Origin: Acanthosepion pharaonis
Lineage: Eukaryota; Mollusca; Cephalopoda; Sepiida; Sepiidae
Direction of reading: 5' to 3'
Assembly (NCBI GenBank): GCA_903632075.3
Contig: CAHIKZ030004545.1
Location: 3,758,501-3,822,500 of the forward strand
Length of the DNA stretch: 64,000 bases
A model generated the notes under the pieces. It saw nothing but the letters and a program-made list of their open reading frames with translations, was not told where the DNA came from and did not search any database. Both the position numbers and the translations under genes were made by a program. How positions within the stretch are numbered: the first letter of the stretch is position 1; each line of letters opens with the position of its first letter. Shown here piece by piece: positions 1-10,672 of the stretch.

Positions 1-699
1 TTGCTTTAAAATTACTGCATTTATTAGAGAAGAGTGTTCAGTATTACATAAAGGCATTCAACAGGTTTTCTAGATATTTAATATAGTTGAATAACTATCA
101 AACCTTGCAGTTTTGGTGACTGAATAAAAATAATAATAACAATAATAATAATAATAATAATGTAAATTTGTGTAAATAAAAATATTTCTCAAAAATTACT
201 AAAAGCATTCATATCAATTCAATACACTAAAATAACTAACATTTTAACCAAACTTTTAGTGTCTATCTTGATTTACATTGACAAGAATTCTTCAGATCTT
301 CCGTTAATTGTAAAAACTTATATTTGGCTTTTTCACTTGCACTCATTTTGAATATTTTTGGTAAAACCAGCATCTACAGATATTCTACTATTTCTACTAG
401 TTTCTACAATCTGGTATATATTTTCTTTCTTTCTTTCTAATCCCCGATTAGATTCAAATGTGGGATCAGACCAAAGAAGCATGCCTCAGTGCTTATCAAT
501 TTGTGTCAAGTAACAACCTCTGGTTATCTTGGAGATAAATGCTGCCATGTTTGGAGATGCATGATGGAAAGGTAAATCTATTTATGCCTCTTTTCTGCCT
601 TCAGGAATATTTTGCATCAGTTTGGAAGAATTTGACCAATGACTTACACATGTTGGAAGGTAGGTAGGTACAAGTTTATGAAATATGCTGGTAAAAGCA
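1..699. other. AT-rich stretch, no gene seen
   Basis: No coding signal or recognisable element. It holds a short (AAT)n run near 127-162 and a TTTC run near 421-438. Confidence 0.5.
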
Positions 700-833
700 T
701 ACACTGAAAATACAGGTTCAATTCCTGTTGGAAGGCACATTTTCTTTAAGACATTTGATCTCAAGGCCAGTAAACATTCATTTTGAAGATATTTACTGAA
801 ACATGTGTACTCACAGAATATAATATTTATAGT

Positions 834-835
<2 letters not shown>
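700..835 (+). mobile_element. tRNA-derived SINE fragment
   Basis: A box-B-like block (GGTTCAATTCC, about 716-726) is followed by GGAAGGCACATTTTCTTTAA and a tail resembling those of the copies at 1595-1795 (plus) and 60215-60420 (minus). The box-A half is not recognisable, so this is a partial copy. Tail homology and orientation are seen directly; SINE status follows from the pol III box layout. Confidence 0.6.

Positions 836-838
<3 letters not shown>

Positions 839-872
<34 letters not shown>
839..872. repeat. (TA)n microsatellite
   Basis: A plain TA run just 3' of the SINE fragment and next to the poly-T end of the following LINE copy. Confidence 0.95.
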
Positions 873-874
<2 letters not shown>

Positions 875-899
875 AAAGAAAAACAAACCACTTTAATAT

Positions 900-1498
900 A
901 TATTTTTTTTAAGCGTTTCACCCCAAGCAAGGCGGGAAGCCACTAGGATGCAGGGGGTTGCAGAAGATTTGGAGCGAGAGCGGATAGGAATGATAGAAGA
1001 AAGGATGAGGAGAAGGGTAGTGGATAGATCAAGGCAACTGGAGATGTTGATTGACATTACATTTTAATAGCTGGAGATTCTCAAGGAAACTGGAATAGGG
1101 AAGGGAGTTCCACAGGCGAGAGGTGCGAGGCATGAAGCTATTGGAGTAGAAGAGACGGCTACATTTAGGATTTTTGACAGTGAAGGGGTGAGAGTGGGAT
1201 GCCAGCCTCAAACTCATGAAGTCTGGGAACCAGTGAATGCAGCTTCTCAGAGTTATTGCCATGAAAGTATTTGTAAAACAGACAGAGAGAGGCAACGGCG
1301 TGTCTGTGAGAAAGTGACTGTAGACGAGATGCCAGAGCAGGGCCAATTATATTGCATATCTGCCTCTGGAGCCTATCAAGAACCCTGAGGCAAACAGAAG
1401 GGGCTCCAGACCATATATGGCAGCAATACTCCATGCAAGGGTGAATTGTTGATTTGTAGATCTGGAGGATCGATTGCGGTGGACGAAGGAATTGACTC

Positions 1499-1500
<2 letters not shown>
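900..1500 (-). mobile_element. LINE 3' end (jockey/CR1-like), 5'-truncated
   Basis: This is the C-terminal part of a non-LTR retrotransposon ORF2, downstream of the polymerase domain. The minus frame at 1165-1500 contains IYKSTIHPCMEYCCHIWSGA, a block repeated in the copies at 7149-7607, 21769-21990 and 46417-46641. A second minus frame (1029-1346) continues the same protein after a frameshift (FYSNSFMPRTSRLWNSLPYS). The 3' end is marked by a T-run at 904-912 on the plus strand, which is the poly(A) tail, next to the tail block shared by all copies (plus strand: tttcaccccaagcaaggc). The 5' side ends at a (TA)n run. No catalytic residues remain. Assignment to the APE-type LINE group is secure; the exact clade is not. 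Confidence 0.85.

Positions 1501-1530
<30 letters not shown>
1501..1530. repeat. (TA)n microsatellite
   Basis: A TA run abutting the truncated 5' side of the LINE copy. Confidence 0.95.
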
Positions 1531-1533
<3 letters not shown>

Positions 1534-1594
1534 GAAAATGAACTAAGTCTGACAATTATTTGTGGTCTAAAGCAGTAAAATTGTCCTTGCTAAC

Positions 1595-1795
1595 CAGACG
1601 CTTCCTCTGTAGCTAAATGGTATAGCACGTTAGGCTATATGATGGTTCCATGTAGGATACAGGTTTGATTCCTGTTGAAGGACACATATTTTCTATGAAA
1701 TTTCTTGGACATTCAGGATAGTAAATGCTGTCAATACTGTTTATTATAAACAGAGCATTTACTTAAATATTTGTATCTATAAAAATAACGTATAA
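1595..1795 (+). mobile_element. tRNA-derived SINE, near full length
   Basis: The head is tRNA-like, with a box A (TAGCTAAATGGTATAGCA near 1611) and a box B (GGTTTGATTCC, 1662-1672) inside a CAGG/CCTG T-arm. The acceptor ends pair poorly and the variable region is long, so it is not a working tRNA gene. The tail runs through AAACAGAGCATTTACTTAA to about 1795. A sister copy in reverse lies at 60215-60420 and a partial one at 700-835. Confidence 0.75.
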
Positions 1796-1808
1796 ACAAA
1801 AAATATAT

Positions 1809-1814
<6 letters not shown>

Positions 1815-1846
<32 letters not shown>

Positions 1847-2113
1847 AAATGAATATATAATATTGCACATTGAGTGCTGGTTTTAATAAAATAGTGCTCA
1901 ATGCAATATAACAGAGCCATAAACTATATATAAATAAATATACATTTTTTTCCTCACCAGTAGCATGACTTAGAGTTTCATGCACAATGCAATCTTCAGG
2001 TGCTGAACTGAGTCTTGATTCATCACATGAAGATTGTGTTGTGCATGAAATTCTGAGTCATGCTACTAGTGTGGAAAAAAAATGTATATTTATTTATATA
2101 TATATATATATAT
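1815..2113. repeat. Hairpin unit in (TA)n, family head box plus inverted arms
   Basis: Two (TA)n runs (1815-1845 and 2098-2112) bracket a head block (AGTGCTCAATGCAATATAAC near 1892) and a long imperfect inverted repeat. Its arms begin AAATAAATATACATTTTTTT near 1931 and are mirrored near 2075-2100. Each arm carries a hammerhead-like core: minus strand 1975-1999 (CTGAAGA, then the self-complementary TGCATTGTGCA, then GAAAC) and plus strand 2027-2051 (TGAAGA ... GAAA). The head block also recurs in units near 11.1, 13.6, 14.2, 18.3 and 50.6 kb. A non-autonomous element is inferred; no coding capacity is present. Confidence 0.75.
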
Positions 2114-2171
2114 TATGTTTCTTGTAAAGAAATAATTTATTGCCTACAAATATTTTTCATAATTACTTTTA

Positions 2172-3197
2172 TTATTTATAAATGTGTGTAAGTGTGTAAA
2201 TAAGTGTTTCCCCTGCCTGATGGCTGAAATAGTTGCACTGATTAGGATTGGGGTTCAAGACTAAATTAAAATGTACAGTTTCAAATACTGATTTTTGAGG
2301 TAAGACCATTTGAGAGACTGATGCAATACAGTCTTTCTCCCTGAGATATCTAAAGGCTTGACTCAACTGAGTTTCATAAATATGCATATATGTATTTATG
2401 CATATTATATCAATATTTATGTTGGCATTATTTTTCATATAAGGCTGAAAATTGTCATTAACTAGATCTAACGTTACAGTGAGAAAATTAACTTGTTTAA
2501 TACTGGTGCTTATTTTAACCATAAGCTCTAAAATTTTTAGTTTCCTATGAATCATTTTTCTTAGTTTATCTACCTTAATTTTCGTGGAGTTTTTTATAAC
2601 CATAAGATCATCATCTCTATATAGCCCTATACTATCTAGATTGATCTCCTCATAAGCAGTAAGGTTATATAAAAAATATAAACCAACTAGATCAGAAGAC
2701 GCAGCTGAATCCAATGGCCCCATTGGTATGTCAAAGTTATCATCAGAATTCTTAACCCACTGTTCTTTATTGTGGATGAGGACAGATCTCCTACAGTTTA
2801 TTATAATACTTATCTCTTCACTTGAAATGTTGGAATATACTTTGGCAAATTCTAATACCAGTGTAAAGAGGTCCTTGGATATGGAAGGGTAGAAATCAAC
2901 AATATCAAACTGGATAAAAGTGAAGCTGTTTTTGTTGCTGATGCTTCTAAACCAGTTAATAACCTCCATGGTACCAATCCAATGAATATGTCCAGGTCTT
3001 TTAGGGATCTGTTTATTGACACGTTCAAGGATAATTTTGCTTATCCTTCTAATTTCCAGTCTGATAGGTTTTATAATTCTAGTAGGAAGTTTGGACTTGA
3101 ACTCTGGCTTATGGTCTTTAAGTAGGACATAAGATTCTATATAATAAGATATATATTTAATAGTAATAATAAAGTTAAATGATCTCTCATCTTGTCT
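2172..3197 (-). pseudogene. Reverse-transcriptase frame, Penelope-like type suspected
   Basis: The minus frame is open for about 341 codons from a stop at 3198-3200 to a stop at 2169-2171. The first in-frame Met is at 2969, but homology-like sequence starts well before it: LLKDHKPEF, then LPTRIIKPIRLEI, then HIHWIG. Motif A reads FDIVDFYPSI (residues 21-30 from Met) and motif C reads LYRDD (residues 116-120), in place of the usual Y-A/V-DD. The block KVDKLRKMIHRKLKILEL follows, and NFLTVTLDL resembles the thumb-proximal NFLDVTL block of this RT group. The spacing of blocks is intact across this region but N- and C-terminal parts are missing, so I read it as a fragment. I recall such frames from cnidarian and mollusc genomes and place it near Penelope-like or atypical RTs; the clade is not certain. 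A (TA)n hairpin unit abuts its 3' end. Confidence 0.7.
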
Positions 3198-3284
3198 TTA
3201 TTCTGAGCTTCAGGGAAAATGTATCCACTCTATTTAAAATCATGCCATGTACATGACAATGAATCATTTTTATTCTCTTCATAT

Positions 3285-3500
3285 TCTAAGAAATAAGTTC
3301 AACTCAGGCAGCTTCTTCCCAAGAAGTGCTGCTTTGTAGAACAAACACCTGGCAGAATGTTTACCTGATCACTACAATCTTAACCACTTTAAGCCTAAGG
3401 TTAACTATTATCTTTCCTGTATAATCTCATAAACTGCATTTCTTTCATTAAGCCCCTACCTTTAGTGGCTCTTGAGCCTTGTATTGGTGAACACTAGGAT
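3285..3500 (+). mobile_element. LINE 3' tail fragment
   Basis: Translation gives an SKFNSGSFFPRSAALWNKHL-like block and YNLNHFKPKVNYYLS, the C-terminal end of a CR1/jockey-like ORF2. It is followed by the tail TTTAGTGGCTCTTGAGCC. A similar block is at 27300-27480. It lies head-to-tail with the RT frame on the other strand but belongs to another element. Confidence 0.6.
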
Positions 3501-4440
3501 AAAAATATAGGTTGATAAGTATGATAAATATCTGGGAACTCACCATTGTGTCATCATTAATAAGCTACTCTTTATGGACCATATTTTCAATATGGGCCTC
3601 GGATCCACCTGGATATTCTGATGGATTAATGATAAAAATAAATGCAACAGAACAAGCTCTTTTGAATTTGGAGTAGAAAAGTTTGAAAGAGGTGGCAAAG
3701 ATTTGGCTTTGGCAAAATATTCGACACATCCACAAGGAAAAAGGAAAAGAAGAAAACATATAAAGTGCAAAATATAAAATTTTATATTCCAAAATTGTTT
3801 AGATGTTTTATGGAAAATGCTTTCAGTCAAAATTTCTTCTTTTAAACACAAAGTTTTCATATGACGGGAAATAGGTCAGTAAATGGAAACCTTTCTTTTT
3901 TATAATTTGTCTTCAACTCAGACATTTTTCTTGAACTGGCTACTTGATACGTTGTCTGATATGATGCACAGGCTGAGGATTAAAACATGAAAACATGCAC
4001 AAATATTTAACACAAATATGGTAAGCTCTATTCAAAAGAATAAAATTTCTCATAACTTAATAAATTTAAATACCTGAAAGCTGTTTAATAAGTTAATATG
4101 TATTTTAAATGATGTGTAAATTTTATCTTCTTCCATAAATTACAAGTTAATTGAATTTTATTTAAAGTTGGCATCAACTCAATCTTTCCACTGCCATCCT
4201 ACAAGATACCACCTTAGGCAAAAGAAGAAAAGAGAGGAAGAGAGAAAAACGGTCTGGCAATGTCACTGAATGAGCTGAAAAGATCATTCACAAAACACAC
4301 TGGTGCAGGCAACCAAGAAGGGAGCTGGGTAGATGCTCAGCTGTGACTCTAAAGCCACACCTGAGGTGGGACTGATGATGATGACAACAATGATGATAGT
4401 GGTGGTGATGGTGAAGATGATGATGATTCATTCAGTAGGG
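3501..4440. other. No gene or element recognised
   Basis: AT-rich sequence. The minus frame at 3540-3860 is open for 106 codons but shows only low-complexity hydrophobic sequence and no known motif. A GAT/GGT-rich simple repeat lies at about 4373-4428. Confidence 0.4.
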
Positions 4441-4451
4441 GTATCATATTT

Positions 4452-4990
4452 TCTTTTTTTCTTTTTTTTTTACAGCAAGGTTTATACTGTACAAGGCCAG
4501 TTGGTCACTCTAGGTAGAGTTTTACAGAGTAAGAGGCAGTTTATGCTTATAGGAAAGGAAGATAATGATTAACCCTCAACTTGAACAGATCAAAATTGTA
4601 GTGATCAGGGAACATCCTCTAGGGAGTCGATTGCACAGAGCAATGGTTCATGGGAAGAAGCTGTTCGAGTGGAGGTTCTCATCAATGGAATAAGGAGAGA
4701 ATGTGGGTGGTTTGCTACAGTGTGTCATGGTGGGTCCTAGCTGTGAAGGTTAGAATGGGCAGAACCAAGGACTGTAGTTCATCTGAGCACTTTCCATAGA
4801 AGTAACAATACAGTAGTGAAAGTCTTGCTGCATCCTGCCTGTGACAGAGAGGTTGTAGGGTGGAAATTAATTTGTCGCCCACAAGGAGCCTGAGATGATT
4901 TGGGATTTGGGAAAGTGAGTACTGCATAGTTTATTCCCCAACATGGCAACAGTACACTCTTTTAGACCTGATCTGGCTCTTGTAAAGGTA
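4452..4990 (-). mobile_element. LINE 3' end, second lineage
   Basis: The minus frame at 4715-4927 reads LVGDKLISTLQPLCHRQDAA then LYCYFYGKCSDELQSLVL, matching the region before the end of a jockey-like ORF2. Frameshifted continuation toward 4570 gives DHYNFDLFKLRVNHYL. The 3' end shows the tail CCTTGTACAGTATAAACCTT on the minus strand and a poly(A), seen as the T-run at 4452-4470. The sequence differs from the copy at 900-1500, so at least two LINE lineages are present. Confidence 0.75.
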
Positions 4991-5074
4991 AAGGATAGAA
5001 TGAGGAGTCAGCTACTTATTGAAGCATTAAAGAGAAATCATTTTCAATAAACCAAGTTTTCATTTTGCCTGAAA

Positions 5075-5405
5075 CTGATTAATTAATAGAATATGTTCTA
5101 AGAATGTATCTTCTATAATTTGAATCTATATAATTTGTTAAAAAACTTTTCTTTGCACACACTACATGACTAATGTAGTTACATTGACTTGTTTTTCCTG
5201 GATATTCTTGCTATCTCCCACAATGCAAATAACATATAAGATAGATCTCAAATATTGAGAGATTATACACTACAAGAGAACCAATTAATTGATAGAATAT
5301 GTTCTAAGAATGTGTCTGCTATAATTTGAATCTGTCCAATTTGTTCAATTTACCAAATTTCAGTTTATAGAGATTTTTAAGGCATTTCTTTACAAACGCT
5401 ATAAT
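5075..5405. repeat. Direct repeat pair, about 206 bp apart
   Basis: A block starting AATTAATAGAATATGTTCTA near 5080 recurs near 5284 as AATTGATAGAATATGTTCTA, with matching sequence for about 65 bases and weaker matches beyond. The function is unknown. Confidence 0.65.
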
Positions 5406-6018
5406 TTAAACCCTGCAAGTGATTATAGAATTTTTTTTTAAATTGAAATATTTGTAAGGAATCCAATGACACCAAAATATACATTTTGTGGATCACAATG
5501 TTTTTTTTTAATTTCGTTTGCTCTTAGTAAAGAATGGAAACAAGCAGAATCGAAAAAAGGAGACAGTTTTCTTTCTTTCTTTTTTTTTTCTTTTATTGTT
5601 GCAGAAGGAACACAGTGTGGCACAACCAACAGATTGATAGCAGAGATCAATGGCAGAAACAAAGAGAAAATTAAGGAAGAATTGGTAGAGGAACAAGGAG
5701 TATAAGGATCAGAAGGGATGGGTTGGAGGAAAGGGTAACACAAACACGAGAATGCAATGGCAGGAATGTGAGGGATGCAGTTGGGTGATGTGTGGGGGTA
5801 CATGCATGTTGAGGTGATGAGACACTTGCTCAACCCACTGACTCATTCAATAAAAAGCACTGAAGAGAAGCAAAAAAAAAAGAAGGAAAGAAAAATAAAT
5901 GATTTCCATTCATAATTAATTTCTCTTCATTAATTTTAGATTAACACTAATGCACACTGAAATATGGAACGATATATCTGTCTATCCATCCATCCATCCA
6001 TTCATCCATCTATATCTA
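5406..6018. other. No gene seen; simple repeats
   Basis: T-rich and A-rich runs (5577-5592, 5871-5882) and a CCAT-type run at 5984-6010. The open frames here are low-complexity and lack motifs. Confidence 0.4.
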
Positions 6019-6387
6019 CAGGGTGGTCTGAAAGTCTTGTCACCTCCAAGATAATATAATTTTCTATTTCAGTGCTCTGTGGGGCTATTATGAAGGAGAA
6101 AATTTCATATGAACGATACCAGAATATCCATCAGCTGAAAGATGCCATTCAGAGAGCCTTTGCAACAATCAACAAAGCACAGCTTCATAAAATATTACAC
6201 AGGACATGACACTGAATCATTTTGTTTGTGCCATGAAAATGATGGCGTTCATACAGACCTTCTTGATGTGGGACAGAGTCAGTGAAAGTGAATAAACTGA
6301 ATCAAGTACATGTGCTTTTTATTACTTGTTCTTCTATTGTTCTCATTACTTTTTGATATGGAGTGACAAGACTTTCGGACCACCCTG
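6019..6387 (+). mobile_element. Mariner-type MITE with intact 25-bp TIRs
   Basis: The left end CAGGGTGGTCTGAAAGTCTT (6019 on) continues to GTCAC at 6043. It is mirrored by GTGACAAGACTTTCGGACCA (6363 on), which runs to CCCTG at 6387. The arms are 25 bp with one mismatch, flanked by TA on both sides (6017-6018 and 6388-6389), the Tc1/mariner target. Inside, a plus frame from 6090 to about 6209 reads MKEKISYERYQNIHQLKDAI and then AFATINKAQLHKIL. This is the far C-terminal part of a mariner-like transposase followed by a stop, so the copy is a deletion derivative that kept its ends. Confidence 0.9.
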
Positions 6388-6637
6388 TATATTTAACAGT
6401 GGGTTGAATGGTAGGTTGAAAGATTTTTTTTTTTTTTAGAATTGAAAGATGCTCACTAGAATTCCAGCACACCCAACATGCAAATTCTTTTTAATTTTAA
6501 ATTTGGATCCATCTTGGAAGCGAAATTTGTGGCCTTATAATAGGTCGCTGCAGACTATATGTGTGTGTGACTGTGCATTGTATATGTGTATGTGTGCATT
6601 GTATATTTGGGCAGCAATCCTTCTTTTATGCATGCTT

Positions 6638-6885
6638 CATTGAATGTGATGAACAAGGAAAATTTTGTAAGCTTTTTATTCAGTTTTTCTAGTCAGTTTT
6701 TTTTTATGAGAACTACAAGTGTGTAAAAACATTCTATAGTTGGTACTTAGGGCAATAATCACTACAAACAGTTTCTATACAATTTTAGTCCTCATAAAAA
6801 AAATAGTAGAAAAACATTGAATAAAAAAACTTGTAAAATTTTCCTTGTCCATTATATTCAATGAAATACATATATATATATATTA
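6638..6885. repeat. Imperfect inverted repeat beside (TA)n
   Basis: The left arm (6638-6725, containing GAACAAGGAAAATTTTGTAA) is mirrored at 6789-6866 (TTGTAAAATTTTCCTTGTCC). A (TA)n run follows at 6870-6884. The loop is about 60 bases. I see no ribozyme-like core here, unlike most other (TA)n hairpins in the window. Confidence 0.8.
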
Positions 6886-7148
6886 TTTAATGCAAAAGTA
6901 TTTTATTAAATATGTATTTATTTATAACATGACTTCAGGCATTGCACATATCTATATTCTTATAAGTAGTTATATATATATTTATTTTTAATCATTTCAC
7001 CCCAAGCAATGCAAGAGTGCCACTAGTACACAGGGGTATACAGCGATTGAAAGAGAGAGAGAGAAAAAACTGTGTATAGGGGGATTGAGGGAAGGATAAA
7101 AGATGAATGGGGTTCATGACAACAGAAGATATTGATTGATATTGCATT

Positions 7149-7607
7149 TCAATTTTTGAAGATTGTAGTTATAAGGGAAGCAAGTAAGTGGAAGGGAGTT
7201 TCACTGTTGGGAAGTGTGAGAAAAGAAACTGTTGGAGTAGAAGTGGCAGTTATATTTAACTGTGTAGTTGGGGCACCAGGGAAAAAAATCTCATCAGAGC
7301 AGTTGCCATGAAAATATTTGTAGAAAAGACAGAGGGAAACCAGATCATATCTAAGTGACTGAACTTGAGATATCAAGTCAGGATTGATTACATTGCAGAT
7401 CATTCTTTGGATTTTGTCAAGAACCTCAAGATGAACAGCAGGGGCACCAGACCAGATATGGCAACAGTATTCAATGCACGGACGAATGGTAGATTTGTAA
7501 ATGTGCAAGATGGACTCTGACAAGAAAAACTTTCTGGCATGACACAATGAACCAATTTTCCTTGCAGTAGATGCAGCTATTGATTCAATGTAGTTGTTCC
7601 ACTTCAA
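7149..7607 (-). pseudogene. LINE ORF2 C-terminal segment
   Basis: MKWNNYIESIAASTARKIGS is followed by IYKSTIRPCIEYCCHIWSGA and LCLFYKYFHGNCSDE. This is the best preserved C-terminal block in the window and the reference for the truncated copies. After GNCSDE the frame runs out of homology through a small frameshift. Confidence 0.8.
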
Positions 7608-7882
7608 GTCAGTTGAAAACGTAAGGCCAAGAAGACGCAGTGAGATGCTCTCCTGATGGTGGGTAAGGAAGTTTCTCTATGGTGATTAAATGAGAGCAGT
7701 TTCATTTTGAAAGCATTAAAATTTACAAGCTATTTCCTGCCCCAGTTAACCACTGATTGGGGGTCCTTTTCAAGAACACCAGTCAGGTTAACTTTATCAG
7801 CTCTGATGGATTAACTATTGAAACAGGAGTAAATGGTAGTGTCATCTGCATAAATACTTAGGAACTGATGACATCAAGAAGG

Positions 7883-8086
7883 TCATTGATGAAGATCAGA
7901 AACAGTGTAGGACCCAGGACCCTGGGAGACACCCACATTCATATGAAAGTATCTGGAAGTGAGCCCTTTCAGAATGACCTTCATTTCACAATTTGATAGG
8001 AAAGATTGGATTAAACCAAACAATCGTCCTGTAATAATCGTAGCCCTGAAGCTTACATAGAAGACCAGCATGCCAAACCCTGTCAA
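7883..8086 (-). pseudogene. LINE RT palm segment
   Basis: It reads GRLFGLIQSFLSNCEMKVIL and then FHMNVGVSQGPGS, the block around RT motif B (GVPQGS in active members, here GVSQGP). The catalytic YADD lies about 30 bases beyond the frame's end, in a different frame, so a frameshift separates the two. Confidence 0.8.
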
Positions 8087-8654
8087 ACACCTTTGAGATA
8101 TCTAGAGCCACAACTTGAGTTTCGCTGTTATTATCAAGAGCTTGATATTTCTTATTCAGTGATGGCCGTAAGTAAGTCAGTGATAGACCAAGTAAAACAG
8201 AATATTGTTTGTCAGAGAGTAAGTCATGAGAGGTAAGATGCTTAACCTCTTCAGCATTGATTAAAGCCTTGAATACTTTGCCAAAAAGCAGTAGGAGACT
8301 AATAGGGCAATAGAGGAATCAGAAGGTTCTCCAGAGTTCATAAAAACAGGGGCTACAGAGGAGGAATTCTAACAAGCTTGAAAGCAGGAAGTGGCAAGGC
8401 AGTAGTTGGAGAAAATGAGCCAGCTCAGGAGCACATTCCTTTAGGACAACAGGTTGTATCCTGTCACTTCCACTTGCCTTATGGGAGTCCAATTTAGAAA
8501 TAATGCCTGAGATCAGTGATGGGGCTATGTGTATATCACTCAGTATAGCCTCAGTTCTAAGAGGGGAAATTAGGTGTGGGTACTCCAGATGAGTCTAGTG
8601 TTGAGTTGGAAGAGAATTTCCGAGCAAAGCATTCAACCTTATCAGCTGTAGATG

Positions 8655-8942
8655 TTAGGACTTCAAAATGAGAGGAGGGATTGAGGACTTACTATTGTTC
8701 AGCACACTCTTGCAGAACTGCCAATAATCTCTAGAACCAAACTTGCAAGATGATATACGTTGTTTCATTCTATCAGCAAACAGGAACTCAGCTTCATTGA
8801 AGACATACTTGCTCTTATTATGAGCAGAGACAAAGAGATGTCTGTTGCAATCAGATATATTGCTCTGGAAGAAGTGATTATCACAGTATTTGGGGCTACG
8901 GCCTGGTCTCAGCACCCAAATATGATGTTGTTCAGGGTCCAT
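8655..8942 (-). pseudogene. LINE ORF2 segment between endonuclease and RT
   Basis: The open minus frame contains FADRMKQRISSCKFGSRDYW, the typical linker between the endonuclease and polymerase parts of this LINE family. The first twenty residues or so (upstream of DNHFF) already belong to the inserted segment, so the open frame crosses the insertion boundary by chance. Confidence 0.7.
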
Positions 8943-10003
8943 CCCAGTCTGCTCGCCTGGTCAGGATCTATCCTGCTATCAGAGAACAGACCTCCAGCCC
9001 ATTTGTCAGTCGTTGATGGCATTTGACACAGCAGCTGGTCTCTAAGTTGACCTCTTCAACTGTGACCTCTCTTACACACAATGTGATTTTGATCTTAAGA
9101 GAGTCAAGCCAAATTTCCACTGGGGTATCTTAACCACGCTAAACCAAGGTGTTGAACACGTGCATATAAAATTAAAAAATAAAATGGAGGACGTCCGAAT
9201 AAGTCATGTTATGATGTTTATATCAGAATAAAAAAAATATTTACAGGTCTTTCTTTGTTCTTTTTCTTCTTTTCCCAACCTGTTCTAATAACTAGTGACA
9301 GAACAAAAATTGTGGGTAGCTTCTTTGAAGAGTGGCCAGACTTGACAACTGGATTTATCTTCAAGTACTGTGATTTGTACTTTCCAGTACCACACAAGGA
9401 TTACGTTGGAGTCTTTCTTCAGTGGATAATTAATATTATAATTCTTTTCATCAGGTTAGCAAGCAGCATTATATCAGAAATCTCTTAACTCCCGGTCGCA
9501 ACCTCACTGCGACTGCAATGGCTACTGCAACTAGGTGGTCCCAACTAACTTTAACCCATGTGGACATTTGTATTTATGGGTGTCCCTTTCAACTGGTGTG
9601 GTGCGGAAGAATAGGTGGGTTTTATGCAAATCTCCCAAAATTTAACCAGTCGTTTTCTTTCATTTTCTATTTCAAATTTCCAATTTTGGAAGATCTCCTC
9701 CTTCGGGAAGATCCATTATATGATGTCAGCCTTTCTGACGTCATCTTCTGCTTTTAATTTTTTCTTTCTCAAGGAAATTTTGTCAGCCAAAATTTCCCAT
9801 TGACACCTTTCAGCAGATGACTTTAACCTCTGGCCCCCGACCTGCCAGCTGTGTCTAGCTGAATCACATTGTATAACTTTTTCAACAAAATTCATACATC
9901 TGTTTCCATATCCTGGAAAAATAATTCTCTTTCTGAATTAAAATCGTTTTGTTTTAACCCTTTTCATCCATTTAACCTTTTTTGTCCATACACCATGTTA
10001 AAT
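8886..10003. mobile_element. Unidentified 1.1-kb insert splitting the LINE
   Basis: The LINE protein reads through to about 10004 and resumes at about 8882. Between lies sequence unrelated to it. Its borders carry a near-identical 9-mer, attatcaca (8877-8885) and attgtcaca (10004-10012), which could be a target-site duplication. The insert has a short GC-rich part (9493-9535), open plus frames at 9255-9488 and 9518-9757 with no motif I recognise, and no clear terminal repeats. It could be a retroelement fragment or a non-autonomous DNA element. Confidence 0.5.
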
Positions 10004-10317
10004 ATTGTCACATGATTCCTGTGGGCTATAGTGGCTGAGCATGCAGGTGAGAAGCAAGGAGATGGACATGGTTTAACTAGGTATTTTCTTGCTAGAATGA
10101 AAGCATCGATGCTGGTTTCACACAGAAGGGGACCTCAGACAGGCATTTTTGAACAGGACAATTAAAAACTTAATTCTTAGGGATTTTGTGAAGGAAATCA
10201 TGGAACAAGTTCCAATCTGCTTATTGATAACAGAAAGATATTCTGTTGGTAGAAGGTTCATGGTTGGTGGAGGAGTGGAAGGAGATGTTTACAAACACTA
10301 CTGAGTGATCAGAGTTG

Positions 10318-10672
10318 TCAAGAGGGCAGAGCTGTGTAGTATAACAAGTCATGGATATAGGTTAAAAAGAGATCAAGAAGAGAAGCATTTCCATCAGGGT
10401 TACTGGGGAAATGCATGTGCAAGTCAACTACTTGAGAGATTGAGATGTTAAGGGCTTGGATGCCAGCGAAGTCAGTGATAGTATTGAAGCCACATAATAT
10501 GGTGGGCATTAAAGTCACCAAATATGAATATGTTTGCAAATGGGTGTAGGGAGATGGCCTTGTCTATATAATCTGAGATGTTATCTAGCATGCAACAGTT
10601 TTGAGAGAAAGGGGAATGGTAGAGAAAGAAGTGATAGCTGACTGAGTTAAGAAGAGAGAAACAGAGACACAT
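10318..10672 (-). pseudogene. LINE endonuclease segment
   Basis: Two overlapping minus frames (10472-10672 and 10318-10539) carry FLYHSPFSQNCCMLDNISDY, then NIFIFGDFNAHHIMW, then LLDLFLTYIHD. GDFNAHH is the metal-binding and catalytic block of APE-type endonucleases. The shift between the frames falls just after it. Confidence 0.85.

Noticed and set aside
1605..1690. Functional tRNA gene (also considered at 60310-60395 and 26710-26780)
   Set aside because: Acceptor stems pair poorly, variable regions are too long, and each is joined to a SINE tail found in other copies.
3540..3860. 106-codon minus frame as a gene
   Set aside because: Low-complexity hydrophobic sequence, an overlapping frame of equal quality, and no motif or relative.
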